Source: Pachyseris speciosa (taxonomy: Eukaryota > Cnidaria > Anthozoa > Scleractinia > Pachyseridae). From it: a stretch of 64,000 nt of DNA. Below are positions 43,356 through 58,200 of this stretch, in pieces. A program made the translations under genes and the position numbers. Within the stretch, counting starts at the first letter, position 1. Each line of letters starts with the position of its first letter. The stretch lies in NCBI GenBank assembly GCA_016490735.1, contig JAEMWC010000097.1, positions 1,090,001-1,154,000 on the forward strand. The letters run 5' to 3'. Below the pieces are notes generated by a model. It was not told where the DNA came from and did not search any database. It saw nothing but the letters and a program-made list of their open reading frames with translations.

Positions 43356-44119
43356 GATCGAGGTTGATGAGGTAACTGAAAATTCATTTAAAACTAGTTT
43401 CCCTTTCAACTTTGTCCAACGAAAAATGCGATTGAAAAAAAAGGTCCTTTTTTGGATACTGCTTAATGACATCAAGTTGTCTGCCCGAGGGACTGAAAGT
43501 CCATGTGGCAGGATAGGCCCGCAAAACGTGAATGCAGGAGCCACATGCACTCACAGATAGCTCATTTTTTAGTTTGCTTTTGACTACTTATGTATTCTGA
43601 TGTGGAAATGGTTTACCCCTTACTTTGAAGACCCTTTCCATTAGAAATCCGTGCAAAGCGCTCTACAGAGCAGAAATCTCTGGTGGTCGTCATAGCAACG
43701 GACCCCTTTTAGATTTTGCTTTTCCTTTTCTTTGCTTTTGAGAATAGGAAAGCCATTAAATCATGGACTGGGATTTCTTCAAAGGACGATCCCCTTTAGA
43801 ATAGCCTCGAAGTCTGATTAAGAGTTTGATTTTCTACCTAATTATGCAAATTAATTTAACGCAGTTCAGTTCGTGTGTGCTGGCTGTGTAATAAATACGG
43901 AGCTTGCAGCGGGAAAAAAGGTCATTGCAAATTATGATTTTTAGCTCTTTTAACTCTTTCGTGTTTATTCCAGCTAGTAAAATGTGCGCGAACTATACAG
44001 GAATCAAACGACAACTACATGCGCTCATCTTGAATTTGATCATATCACGATGTCGTTTTGGAGAGGACAGCAAAGAAATGCACCGAAATGTAAAACGTAC
44101 ATGCAGGAATAATGGCCTA

Positions 44120-44448
44120 TACGGGGAGGCTCCGCTCGAAAGGGGTACCGCTTCAGGTATATGAAAGGAGAGGGATTTCACGAGTCGAAGTATATGAAAG
44201 GGTAGGGAAATCTGTCATTTATGTATTTAAAAGGGCCTTTCATTAAAATATTTCGAACACACGTACCTTACGACTGTACTGTTTTAATTTATCGAACGCT
44301 ACATGAAAATGGCAAGACGACTTCCTGTTTTAGGTACACGAAAGGGGTACCATTTCTCAATGGAAGGTATACAAGAGGGGTACCTTTTCTGTCAAAAATG
44401 GTATATAAAAGGGTAAGGGGTCGGACCTCGGGGCGGAGCCTCCCCGTA
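44120..44448. mobile_element. MITE with TACGGGGAGGCTCCGC ends
   Basis: Perfect 16-bp terminal inverted repeats bound a 329-bp interior with repeated AAAGGGGTACC and GTATATGAAAGG motifs. Non-coding. Confidence 0.85.
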
Positions 44449-45260
44449 CTAATTTTGGTACCCCTCCCCCCGGGTGGGGATTACTCATTAAACCCATTGT
44501 TTGAGTAGAGTTCACGTTGCCGTTGTCTTCGTCGTGCCTTAAACTCCCTAATGATTTGCTTCAAAACGAGGCAACGATGTCAAAAGAAAGGCACTTGCAT
44601 GAAGTAGAACACGTTTGTACTATTGTGTGTTCGTTGCTTAAAGTCATATTACAGCACTAAAAGTTTAAATAGTCATGTTTCAAACGCGATCACACTTTTG
44701 TGCGCTCACTGACAATGAAACAACTGATCAAGACTTCGCTCAAATATAATGTACCTTGCTCAAATTACTGACGACGCTACCTTGGCCGCTGAGAATGATG
44801 GGACACGGAGACAAAGCTATCGACAAACAGATAAAAATAGCTTGTCGCGGAGTTAAATTCACACTTTCATTTTCCAATAAGATAACTGTCTAGCAGTGTG
44901 CGCGAAGAAGGCCTAAATATGACCGAAATGCGAAGCAAGGTGCAATGTTACCGGTTACCTCTTACTGGAAATTATCTCGGGTAAAGAAACCACAACAGAT
45001 AATGGACTGGTTGAGTTTCCTTCCCTCAAATCCGCCCCACCCGGGCAGATGAGAGTGAGGGGAGAGGACAACAGAAAAGAAGCAGAGAGAACTGAACGTG
45101 AGGACTTCAGCTACATGTATTTTCGTCCTGTTTCCAGTCGCGGACACGATTCTCGAAGTAAACAAACCATTTTATCGAAGGCTTGGGGAGAAACGCAAAA
45201 ATCCTGGGCAGCGCATATTCACGATGATCTCAACGGGTGACATCACTTTCAGCAAAGCCC

Positions 45261-45618
45261 CGGCTTAACGATCAAACGTTTTGTTCCAACATCGTTTTGG
45301 AAGAGAATGTTTGACCGTTAAGCAGTCTCTCATAACTTTGCATGGAAATGGATTTCCATGTTTGATCTAGGTCAAACATTTTCATTCAACATTTCGCGTT
45401 ACGAACAAATGTTTTATCATTTAGCCACCCAACCGACAAAGCGTGTATAGCCGGTAAAGAGGAACCAAATGAACCACATCACGTCGAACTTTCAGCCATA
45501 GTACGTAAAAATCGTTCAACTTTGTCTGGTGTTTGGTCAAACATTGCTTGTCTATTTAGCCATCCAAAGTTGTGTTTAGTAAACACGATGTTGACGGGAA
45601 TGTTTAATCGTTTAGCCG
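45261..45618. mobile_element. MITE with CGGCTTAACGATCAAACG ends
   Basis: Imperfect inverted ends of about 34 bp (CGGCTTAACGATCAAACG and CCAACATCG against CGGCTAAACGATTAAAC and TCAACATCG). The interior repeats TCAAACATT. Non-coding. Confidence 0.75.
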
Positions 45619-45871
45619 CGCGTTAAAGGGAGTAGAGTGCTCTATGAACGAGTTAAAGATTCTTCACAGGTCAAAAAAGCCAACCTCGAGTCTTGCTGAA
45701 AGTTGATTACTCGACCGTGCAGACTAACTCCGCGTCAAAGTCAGAGGCTCAAACTAGAGACAAGTGCGCCACCAGGGAGTCGAAGAATTCATAAAATAAC
45801 TGAGGTCGATGGAGAGGGGCACCGATTGTTCTCTACTCTTAATAAAGACATCTCATGTGGTTGATCAACAC

Positions 45872-45877
45872 TTTATT
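45872..45877 (-). terminator. Candidate SPT5 polyadenylation signal
   Basis: TTTATT here is AATAAA on the minus strand, about 350 nt past the SPT5 stop codon. Confidence 0.5.
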
Positions 45878-46222
45878 GTTAACCTTGAAACACAACTGTG
45901 AAATTAGCCATACTGCTCCATTCTTGATTTTCTGGATTCTTGAAGACTTTCTAACAGTAATGCTTCCTCACACGAACGTCGACACCACAAAAAAGCAGAA
46001 ACGCGCGTAAAGCGCAATAAGATTCTTTTCGTTTCTCGTTCACCTCTCTTGAGAGAGGGTTGTAAAAACTAAATTTCCTAACATGAAATGATACTATTAT
46101 TTCCAACTTCCTTCGAGCCTTGGCCACCACGAAACGCCTTCCCAATTCTTTAGTTCAATACCACAGCACAAAATGCGACGTGTGAAGTCACTCGACAACA
46201 AACACAATCGGTTGAGGAGTGC

Positions 46223-49200
46223 TTAAATATTAGTGGGGCCAAGTTTGGCAAGGAACTTGAGCGGTAAAATCTTGAGCTGGTCTGTTTGGTCCATCTTAAT
46301 TATTCCATCAGGATCGTCGATGTTAATGAGTGTTCCCACTCGCTCGCGGTCATCTCCCATGATCACCTTCACCTGCGATAGCGAACAAGAGCATGGTGAT
46401 TCATAATGCGTTAACCTTTTTTTGAGGGGGGGGGGGGGGGGGGGGGAGCTTCGATGTGACGGACTTTAACAATTTAAAGTCGTTTTAGTTATATCATTCA
46501 CCTGATCGAAAATTAGATCACCACAACTTGGGATCACATTCAATCCAAGCTCAACCGCAAGCTCCTTTTTACAAAACTTGAACCTTTCTGCAAACTCAAT
46601 TTTGCACTCAAGGGAGCAGCTGCTGCCACACCTGACCAGGACTGAACCAGTCACATAAGACAAGTGGCATACCTTATCCTGTTTAACAGGTTCACCAGGA
46701 TCCACGTTGTTAATGGAAACACTGACGTCACGCTTCTCGTCGTACAAATAAACCGTGCACGTGTTTCCGGAGACGGTGCGGACCACGCCCTTCTTATCCA
46801 TCAGCTGCGGGTCCTGGAAGCAACAAACCGAGAGAAAATCACGCAACAGTCGTGAAACGGTAGGCGGTTACTAAAACCGACAGATTACGAACGAGACAGG
46901 ATAAAGATTAATTAAACATGAACCACGAAACAGCTCCCATAGCGTGTTTTATAATTTAGAGTCAAAAGCAATTTCGCGTTTCCTTGCTTCACTTCTTTAC
47001 ACTTTGTAGTTGCTTCACAACTTAAGTCACCTTTTCAGCCAATAAAAGGCAAAATTAAAAATTAAAAAACTTATCGGGACTTTCTCGCCCTCGTCCTGTA
47101 CCGTTTACCTGTATTCGGTTTGAGATCTGACTGGTTTATCGAAGGTTCGCTTTAGAACTCACCTCGTGATTTTCGTTTATTCGCACTTCTATGTCAGTCG
47201 TAACCCAGTCGGCATGTGTTTCCTCCATTCCTGTCCCGGGGGTGAGGGGGTTAAATGCAGGGGATACCGGCGCTATACTTCCTGGTGTCATAGGGTTGCC
47301 AAAACCCGCCGGGGATGGTGACTGTGTGTAGGGAGAATAACTAGGCTCCGAGCCGTACATCCCTCCCCCAGGGGTATTGGGAGTATATGGTCCTCCGTAA
47401 CCCCCAGGAGTGGCTGGGTTCGGCGTTCCATAAACCTAGAGAGGAGACAAACAGACGACAGATAAATGGCACCAATTTTGTTACACATCTTTTATACGAG
47501 AAAATGTAATTTCTGACGGTTGAGTGACATGGGAATGAATTAGTCAGAAGTTAATATTCTGACGACATGATGTAGAAGGTTGCGTGTTCACATGGGATGC
47601 TTTGGGGCTACAGTCGAACCTCGATTATCCTGATTTTTCGATTATCCGGACTTGCATAGCTGGTCCCAGTTTTTCATGAATATTAATTAGCCATATAAGA
47701 TCCGCAGCAAAATTTTTTCTCTTCAAATTAAGTAACGAAACTCCGGTTCTAACTGAATTTGTTTCGCTTCAAAACACAAATCTGTACGCAGTTTGAGCTC
47801 ACGTGAGCCATACTATAGCAATGTATTTCACTGAGCTCTGATTTGCTCAGATGTTCTTTGTTTCTAAGTGAGATTTTCAGTCATTCATTTTTAGTTTTAG
47901 CTCATTAATATTCATATTTTCGATTATCCGGACTCTCGATTATCCGGACTGTTCAGCTCAGTCCCAACGAGTCCGGATAATCGAGGTTCTACTGCACTTA
48001 GGTGTTTTGGCGGGCGATTCTTGTCATTCTACGTCAGACAGTCCTCCTGTTTGAATTTTTTCGCCACGTTTTGCTCTAGACAGGTTTTCTAGTCTGATTT
48101 GACAGCATAACTTTGACAGCATAGCTTTGAGGAATACGTTTCCACATATTTTTTGGCCACTTCTAAAGGGTGGTTTTTAGTGGTTTTTCGTATCTAGCGT
48201 GGCACAGTTCTTAGCTTTTGAACCTATACACGTATGTATCATGTTTCATGTGCAATAGACTAATATCACGCTTGTTGTGAACAATATATTTGCCCGTCCA
48301 GCCTCGTCCGCAAAACGAGCAAACACAAAGGATCTTAATCCAATAGGAGCTAGAACTCATCCTGATGACAAGTCTGGACGGGCAAAATCTATTGTTCATT
48401 AGAAATGTGATATCGGTCCATTTACATTGTATGATTCAGTTGTAATTAAGTTGTCACATTAGATTACATTCTTCAGATGGTTAACTGCCCATCCTAAATA
48501 AACTATTCACTTTGAATGTCTCGTGTTAGTGAAATCAAATTTAGATGGTTTTCAGTCACCATAAGCTCTTAACGAGAGCCTCCTCACTGAAGGTTCACAA
48601 TGACAAACGCCACCATTCTGCACATACTGGTAGCTGAAGACAGTAGTCTAGAAGTGATTTCCTCATACATCACCTCAAAGGAAACAAAATGCCGGGCATG
48701 ACTTACCCCAGGGGAGGGTGTCGAAGTGTCAAAGTTGTAATCAAAATCGTCATTTCGAGCGGGAGTGTTTGGCTGTGTTGGATCCCAGGCCCCTCCGTAG
48801 AGTGGGGTGCGTGAAGGATCATGGGAAGGTGTCATTGAGCCATAATGAGGTGTGCGACTCCCTGTGGGGGAAAAAGGAAATTGTGATTACTTGAATAAAA
48901 CAGAAATCGATAATAAGTTACAACGCTGCTCAAGAATCCTTTCTGTAAGTTTTCCAGATGTTCCTCAGGTTTTCGATAAAAATGCTTTTAGCGAAAAGTG
49001 ACTTGAACTTTAAGTGGACGCGTTTATCTATATCCACGAACACGTACAATAGAAATCACAAACTTTTGACAGACAGGAGTCGAGATAGCCCCAAGTAACT
49101 GTATTTGTCCACAAATTTGGTCAAAATCCATTCAACACTCTGGTGCACTGCTGAACCAGACTTACCGTCACCATGAGTTGGAGTCTGGGACCCATACATA

Positions 49201-52200
49201 GGTGTCCGTGAGCCATGCATGGGAGTCTGGGACCCATACATGGGGGTCTGAGATCCGTACATTGGAGTCTTGGTGTAAACTGAGCTTCCACGGCTGGACG
49301 GACCACTGTCAAATGAAACAAATAGGAAGAGGGTGCTTTCAGTGTCAACCAACATGGTAACCCCAGTATCAGGTCATCTTCCGATCCGGTTAGCAAAATG
49401 GCTCGTGTTGTTGTTTTCTTTCGGGAACTTGTGGATGGAATCCCAACGTGTTACCATACCAAGGGAAAGATACAGAGCAGTACTCCATTGAAGACCGAGG
49501 TATTTAGCACACCTTTTAAAGTAGTATGGGGAAGAAATTCCACAGTGCAACCATTCAAGTAAAAGCTAGTGACAAGTATGACCTTGGCACGGTTCGTTCA
49601 TGATACAAATTGGGTGCGAGAATGAGACAATGAAGAGTCATATTCTGGCCAGCAAGTATTCTCCTGTGCTCATGTTTACTGTGCTGTACAAGGTCGCTCT
49701 CAATTTAAACCTGAAGCTACCCGAGATCACAAATGGAACACAAATTTACTGACTTTGATATAATGAAATCCTATATTATTTCCCATCTAACAAAAATTCA
49801 ACTGAGGAGTTTTCATTATTTTCAATCACTTTCAGCAGAAATTCTCCTTTTCAAGGGCTTTTCAAGCGCCCTTGAAATCAAATTCAGAAATTCTGAAAAT
49901 TATCCTTACCCAACAATAGTAAGTCTCATTCGGTCCACAGAGATGGTCTTGCAACTGCTGTGGAGCTCAACCCGAGCTGTGGTTTCGGTGGCATCTTTGA
50001 CGATTCCAACATAACCTGACAAAAAGGCAAGGTAGAAAGTTAATTAAAACTTGATTGACTGCTGACAATAACTGACTTTGGATTAGAAAATGGATTGCCA
50101 ACTGAAAATAAGATAACAATTTCGTTGGTATGCTACACCTTTGAGTGAAATCCTGACGTACAGTTTGCAAAACTTTACAAACACTTCACTGCATTTTAAA
50201 GAAAAAATCCACGATTAAAAAAAACACACGAAAAGACTAGAAGAAGTCAAAGTGCCGAAAAACAGGGCAAAGGCGTTTTGAGTTCGGTGAAACGTTTTCC
50301 ATCTCCTGTGCACAAAATTCCGAAGGTTTATTCGAGTGATTTTGCCGAAAATCATGGAGCCTGAGCCATTTTCTCACATTTTCCGTATTAACATTACAAC
50401 TAACCTTTATAAGGGCCCTGTGAGATGCGAACAGTCTGGGAAATGAGTGACATGTCACGACCTCCTCGGCCTCGACCTCGTCCTCGTCCCATGCCTCCTC
50501 CTCTTGGTGAACCGCGGCCAGCAGCTCCACCACCAACTGTGGAAACAACAACGCGATATTGTTACTGAATCAGGGACACCCAGTGACAAGTCTGGGCTCC
50601 TGTCTCGGTAGATATCTGTTCGGTGGAGGGTAATTCGCCTTGCGCTTTTGGCATCGATTTAAGAGTGCACTCGGATTTTCGTAACATGGCCTAAAAGATT
50701 CGAAATTGGGAAATCATAGTCCCTGAGGTATTCCGAAAGGTCGTAATTGCTGTTTTGGCAGTCAAAAAACGTCAGCTAGCATTTTCGCAAAGAAAATAGT
50801 TCCCTAGAAAGTTCATTTCAGCTTGTATTTTCTTAAAGGAAGATTTTGTTTCCTAACATTTTCGGGCAATCAAAATTTAAGCTAGGGAATCCGAACAGAT
50901 GAACTTCTTCTAGCTTATGAAAACATCGCTTTAAACAGACTTCAAACATCATAAGGCACTTAAAAAGGCCTTTCTACAGCTTTTGGTTGATTTGGCTCGT
51001 TGTGTGCCCCTGCTGAATGTTACCTTTCGAGTGGCGGGTATTTTGACATGGCATGGGAATTACCATGGGGTGCGCAGACGAACGAGCCCTTTCACAAATT
51101 AGAAGCCAATGGTGATAAACTGCAAGGTTTCGCATTTCTCGTGCACCATCAGCAGTCTGTTGATTAACTCGACAACCTGTAATACCCATGTGGTTGCCCA
51201 AAAGACCGCAAGAAAATGGTACACGTAACCATTTCTTTTTACGTCCTAAGATCCTCAATAATGATTTTAAGCCGCCACTTCTCTAAAGCAAAAGCTTTGC
51301 TCTCAAAGACGAAAGAGAAGTGATGTACTGTACAGCGGCCATAACATAAGAAGCTTACCTCCTTCCCTTGCAGGACTTGTTATTCTTGGCGAAGCTGGTG
51401 CAAACCCACTGATTCCCAAAGTATTTGAAACTGCCTGGAGGGCAAGGAAAATGAAGCCATGAAACATTTACAATCGTCTCTTTATTTCCAAGGCCTCAAC
51501 CTAACTCCCAAATCAACTGTTTTCAATAGCTCCAGAGTATAGTTGGTAGAGCATATATGTATGAACGATTATCGAGTCAAAGTGAGTTTTGAAAAACAAC
51601 ACCGCGAGACTGAGCTTAACATTTATCATCTTTCTTTCTTTGTCAACACACTGAGGAGGGTACTGAATCTAGTCCCAGCACTAACCCCCACAAATATTAT
51701 AGCCTGAGTATGAGACAGTTCTTTAGCAGGGCGAGGCCACCCCCACCCCCTTCCCCTCCCACAACCGCTGTGATCAGAGCTGACTAGCTGCCGACAATTC
51801 TTACCTTCCCACCCCCAGCAAGTACAAGATGTTTTGTTTTGCAAACGAGCATCCCACCATTCTCTATCACCATCTTGGAAGATAAAAACGCAAAGCTGCG
51901 ATACAGGTGCTTGATTTCCCCCTGCAAACCCTTCAAAATAAAAGCACAAGTCATGGGTGATTCAGAAAATATGCAAAGGAAGCACCTTCAAAGGATGACA
52001 TAACAACTTCAAGGTACGAGCATGTCAAAGAAAATGGAAATGACGACAGCAAAGTAGAGACAAACATAGAGTCCTAAACTGATGGCGTCACAAAAACTAA
52101 ATTTGTGAAATTATGGGATTTGTACAGATATTCAGGAAGATCACCACAAAAAAGGCCTACTTGCCAAAAATCAACATTTTCTTACAGTTTGAGAGCGAGA

Positions 52201-55200
52201 CATCAGCACCGTTATGCTCTGCTGACTCCATACAAATCCTTCTAAATTTTACTTGGTTCCTAACATTATGAACCAGGTAAAATTTAGAAGGATTTGGAGT
52301 CAGCAGAGCATAATGGTACTGATATCTCCGAGCCAATTTGTGTCTACATGATGATTTTTGGCAAGTTAGCATTTTTCACCTTGCCTTTTTGGAAAATCTC
52401 AACAAATCATATAATTTCAAAAATTCAAATATTTGTGACGTCACACTTTAGGACTCTATTGCAGAAAAAAAGGGATGAATTTTCTACAGAGAAGGAAGTA
52501 AGAGTTTATTTAGAGAAAACTTCAATAAGCTGACAAATTTCACTGTTCAGAGATTTACTGTCATAAATCAAAGCAACCTCCAGGAAACTTGCATCAGAAA
52601 CTTCCCAGCCGTTCCCCCCCAAAAACCGCCTGTCAGTCGAAAGACCTCTACACGCCTGTTTGTGAGCCAACAGCCTTCAAATGGCAAAAAAAAAAAGGAA
52701 AAAATATGTTGACTGACTGATGGTAGCCTGTTGGTTGGCAATTGGCAGAGAGAGCAGACAGTCAGTTGTGAGAAATTGTTGAAAAATAGCACAGTCTTAT
52801 AGAAGTTAAAGGTATTGTTATACATACACCATGAGGTCCTTCAATGACTTTTACTATGTCCTTGACCTGGATTGAGTTCTGGGGACAACAAAAAAAAACG
52901 ACAAATGTTTCTTGAACTAGCAGTTCTCAAACACAGAAAAGAAAAACTGGAAAGCTGGTCAAACCTGCTCTGAATCCAGTGCAACAGCATTTTTGTTTTC
53001 TCTGCGTCTTCCCACAGCTTGATGCTTAACCTGAATGACCTGAAACCAGAGTGGTGTGATAGATTTACGCGCAGATTTGTTCAAGTTTGTTTGATCACTG
53101 CTTGGAATTGCCTCCTTTTGTTAGTGTGCATGCACTATGCACATTATTGAAGTATCCAGAAGACACTGATTCTTAAGGAAAGTGCAGCACACAGCACTTT
53201 CAAGGAAAAGCAGATTTTAGCAAGGGCTACTGGAATCCAAACAAAACAATTTCAGTTAGATTTTCCCACAAAACATACAAAGATCACCATGACAAAATCC
53301 TGTCTAATGAATACCTTTTCAGAGCACTTCCCAGTGGTGGCAATTTTATTATTCTGTGCCCTATGCAGATGAATTTCTCCAGGGCAACCATTCAAATGGT
53401 AGCTTTCAAGCTGCATAAGAGTTCATTTTTTTTAAAGTGCAATATTTGAAAAGCAAAATTACATTTTTGAGGCCAGGAATAACTCAAACTAGAGGAAGAC
53501 ATCGTGTCTTTTTCAAAACTGTCAAAACTGCTAAAAACTATTTAGCATATTGACTAAAGAGGTTCGAAGAGCAAAATATATTTCAAAAGCTTTAGTTTTT
53601 ATTTTACCATTTTTAGAGTTTTTACAATTTTTAGTGCATCGAATGTGTAAAAAAGATGTGATGTCTTCCCCTAGTTCAAATTACATTTTGTTATTTTTAT
53701 TGCGACAAAGCTCAGGATATATATCTGGTGCTTACCTTCCCATGCTGGTTCAGTACTGAAAACATATCTCTGTCCAAACGAATGATAACACCAACAGTCT
53801 GTGGACTGAAAAAACCACAATTTAATACATAGAGATATGACATTATCCTGTGCATTTATGCCTTGCTTACTTTTGTGTCTGTCAAAAAAAAGGTTGAGAA
53901 TGTGATCATTCAGCTTAAAGTACTGAGTCAGAAGTTTCCAGTGGTGCTGTCTATTACCAACTGTAAAAGGTGATTCTATCTTTTGAGTCTTTGTGTGAAT
54001 GTTTTTAGGTGTAGCTATTCACAAATACACTGAACTGAACAACAAACGGCACACAGAACTCACAGTATCTTGATTTCCTGTTTAATTCTCAACAAAATAA
54101 CTCACTAGAAATCTCACAATTCTCACTGAAACTCTCACAGGAAAAACTCGCTATTTTTGCTCGTCCCGTCTTGTTCTAACATGTTTGCACGTGTTTGTTA
54201 CCTTATATGGTAGTGCTATCAAATGTCACAAAACTATGAGGAGTGGGGTCGGTAAAAACTCTCGTACAACACTAATGAGCAATACCAACATACCAAAGAA
54301 TTGTCAATTTAAAAACTCTGGTACAACACTAATGAGCAATACCAAAGAACCAAAGAATTGTCAATTTAAATTGCTCTTTTGATTAGATAGGTTCAAGTAA
54401 CACTTTTCAGCTTTCAATTCAGGAAGACTGAATATCAACCATGATAACTTACTCCAACTGCACCATATCTCCCCACTGATGTTGACCCATTGAGTCCACT
54501 CCACTGCTCCGTTCAGTACACAACTGAAGATCTTTGGGTAAAACCTTGAGCTGCAATAAGTGGGGATAATAATGCATACTTGAAGGGCGTGTGCAAAAGC
54601 TGCATGGGAATTTGGCCTTAAAATTAAAGATCAAGCTTGGCATATTGATTAGTCACTATGAAGGAAGTGTAGTTTGGTGTTTACTTTTAAATCCTATGGC
54701 CTCACTTCCAAGAATCAGCCTAGATATGACTATTCACATTTTTAACATTAAGCAACTGAGAACAAATGAGGACCCAACATGTATGCACATGAAGCAGGTA
54801 AAAATTGAATTTGAATAATTAGGGCTAGGAGACAAAGGGAATTGAGATTCAACCTAGGTTAAAATTTTTTTACCTGCAACATATAATTATGTGAATGACT
54901 GGTTATGTTCTTCTGTTTTTAGTCAAACAAGTAACAAATGGAATCGCTCATGCCTCATCTGTCAAACTTGGTGTTTTGGAAAAAGTCAGAAGACAATTAT
55001 TGGAATTAAAGCCTTATAAAAACAATTGAAACTTGACCATCCAGAAACTTAATTCTAGGCTTTCCTCAAAGCTGAACTTCTGATTGGACAAGCAATCTCC
55101 AGTCTTGCAAAAATACCACAAAATGCTTCAAGGCGGTTGCAGATTTGGACATCAGGGCACTAAAACCGTTCAACATTTCCCAAGTGGGAACCATTTTGGC

Positions 55201-58200
55201 ATGTGCTAACAGAATAGTACCTACCTCGTGCATTGTTAAATCTGCAAACAGGACCACCATGTTGTCTTCAACTCTAACAATAAGGCCTGTGTCACCCTCA
55301 TAACGACCACTTAAAACCTTGACATGGTCACCCATCTTAAAATGCTTCTGAAGCTCTTGTGCCATGAACTCTAATGGATCCTGGAGAAACAACAATGGAG
55401 ACATTCTCAAACAGTGTCACCACTGAAAAAACAACTTACATGTTGCTTGAGTTAACTACTGCATTGTTAAATGGAGGTTGGATGGCCATGTCATCAAGAG
55501 TCTGCCACTATCTGCAGCCAGCTTCTAGATGGCGATCACTCACATGGCTGGCAAATACTTCCAACCCAGCCACAAGCCCCAACACAAACTGAAAACTAGC
55601 ACACCCCGCCCTGATAAAGCAACAAGAATGAGCAAAACAGGGGTATGTAACCACCAAAAACTGATGCATGGCACATGTTTATCCAGTATCAACAATTTAA
55701 CAACAATTCAAAACTTTATAATAATTAAGTAGATGATTATATCCTTCAGACAGTATTCCTATCAGCTCAATTATATTAATATTTACAACTTTAATTTCTA
55801 CTTTCGTGACTTCTTTGTACAGCTGTAAGACCTAAAATACTGATTTAAACACTACCTGCCTAGATCAGAAATAGACCTTAATTACTCATAAATTTTGTTT
55901 TGAATATTTCCCAATATAGATCATGTGATGATACTCAGGAGATTTGGTCCTTTGTCTTGCTCATTAAAATGAGTGCATGGAGACATACAATGTACTCATG
56001 CTTGCATGCATTCTTTTTAATGAACAAGACAAATCTCCTGAGTATCATCACATGATCTGTATAACGTAAAAGTGAATACGTACAAGTGAATATGGTCTAT
56101 TGCCATTTGCGGGATAGTGTGACCTTTTTATTTATAATTGTCAATAAACTTGAAACTTGAAGTTGACATTTAACTGCATTGTTAAATGGAAGTTTTGGGT
56201 GCCTGTGGCATCTGGCAGCTCTTGATCTTCGCAGACAGCTTCTGGAAGGAGAGCTCACCCATGGCTGACAAATCACAGTTATAATCCAACCACAGTGGCA
56301 GGCAATTAGCGTAATTATAATGGCAGATGTTGGAATTAAATATAGTTTAGCAAACTTATACACCAGTAGATAAGAAAGTAATTGGTCATTTCAGGTATAA
56401 TAGTAACAGCAACAAATAGAGGACAATGGTGATGTTTCCACACTTTTTTAAAATGGTGATTAATGTTTTTCAATAAACATCACCTGCCAACACATGTACA
56501 CAAATCACATGTATATCTTAACACAAAATTAAAATGTGGTTGAATAATTAGAAAGAATTTTCAGAACGATAGCTTGTGCTTAAAGACAAGAAGTTGCAGC
56601 CAAAACAAACAAGACTCTTCAAAGACTCTACCTTCAGGTCATCATGCTTAGGCAAGATGGTGATTTTGTTTCCATCAATGCTTAGAACCGTTCCCTTCAA
56701 ATTAGCCAGATCTCCCTCGGCAACTTCTACAACATCTCCTGTCACAAACGTGTGTCTCTCTTCATCTGTTCCCTCCCGAGAACTTTTTGTTGGCACTGTG
56801 AGCAAAATAGAGTATTGTCCTGAGGTATGCACCTGAATTTTACACTATCTTTGAACTCATGGAAAACAGTCAATTTTCCTTTTTGGCCTTATCCATGGAA
56901 GACTTTGATAGACTTTCATTGGCAAGAGATTATCTCTGAAGTATTTTGCACTCAAAACTTTATGGAATCTTCTCAGAGTCGTGTGCAAGACAGAGATAAC
57001 GTCCCCAAACCTTTAGGGGACCAAAAAATATTAGGAAGACACCTCATATGGTACTTATATGCACAACAATGACAATAATGCTTTTGGAGACTGACAATGT
57101 GTAACAAAGCAATATAAATTCTTGCTGTTTCATAAGAGAAAAGCTAGGAACTGCAGGTCTGATTACAATACATACATTCCAGTTCAACATCTTCAGGTGC
57201 TGTCTCAAACCTCTGGAGCTCCAGCAGAGTTGGTTTAATGCCCTCAACAACCTATACACGTTCAAAAAACACAAATAATTTGATGTGTTAATTTGGAAAT
57301 GAACTTTCCCCAAGTGTTTTACCAACCACTTATAAATACAGTAAAAACTTGCATAATTATAACAACCTAGATTTTTCCAAGTTAGCTTAAACAGGTTCTT
57401 ATGTAAATGGTGCTTACCAGGAAATTCGGCTAATCAGGTTCTTAAATAGGTTCTTATTTTCTTAACAAAAAAGCAAATCATTTTCGGTAGGTGTGGTATT
57501 AATAAATAAATTATGCACAAAATAATTAATTCTCACCAAAATGATAGTACATGCACTTATACAAACCATATACGCATTTTAAGCTACACTGAATGTACAT
57601 GAAACTATTGACTCTATTTGATAAAATAAGAACCTGCTTTGAAATTCTAGCCTTAATAGGCTCTTATATAAAGGGGGTCTAAATTGAAAATTTTTGCCTG
57701 ACAGGTTCTTAAATTTTAGGTTATATGCCAGTTTTTACTGTATTTAAACCTTGTTATTATACGACTGGCTCTTTCAGAGGAGCCATCTTGACTGCTCGTG
57801 ATAGCCTGTTCGTCCCACATTTTACTGTCTTTTTGTAGGATCCTTTGAGTCTTATAATAAATCCTTCACTGACCAAGCTTGTTCAGTCAAGATGGTGGGA
57901 CTTCGTCTCAGTCTATAAACACACAAAAAAAGAACTTGGCCAATATCCCACCATCTTGACCTCACCTTTGGCCAATAACCCTTGTTTATTGCCTTGAATT
58001 GCCCTTAGTTTTGTGTATTCACATACAGATGGTTCAAACCAAATTTACAGGCCCTCTGGCACTGTCAGATTTCAAGACTGGTGTTGGAGGAAATGAGCTG
58101 GAGGTTTCAAAAGAAAACATGTCTGCCATGGAGACGTTGCCATCAAAAGGTGGAAGATGAAAAGGTCATTAATGTTATAAAAGAGGAGGGAATGGTGGAA

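Larger units (their letters stand above)
42794..46222. other. Intergenic region between FN3 receptor and SPT5
   Basis: No supported gene. Holds the (CT)n/G-rich block and two MITEs listed separately, plus SPT5 3'UTR at the right end. Inverted AATAGCCTGCG / CGCAGGCTA segments occur at about 43168-43236. Confidence 0.6.
47163..49305 (-). other. SPT5 C-terminal repeat region (three exons)
   Basis: Exons 49166-49305 and 48707-48861 encode the CTR1 array: [35 protein letters not shown], then SRTPHYGSM and [12 protein letters not shown]. The Thr in TPxYGS is the known P-TEFb/CDK9 site. Exon 47163-47435 encodes the Pro/Gly/Tyr/Ser-rich CTR2-like stretch ([15 protein letters not shown]) and then the start of the last KOW ([11 protein letters not shown]). 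The shared unit encoding PMYGSQT is also repeated at DNA level. Confidence 0.9.

Noticed and set aside
50237..50551. Minus-strand acidic frame ([16 protein letters not shown]) in the SPT5 region
   Set aside because: It is the wrong frame of the SPT5 Gly/Arg-rich exon; the [10 protein letters not shown] frame joins correctly to neighbouring exons.
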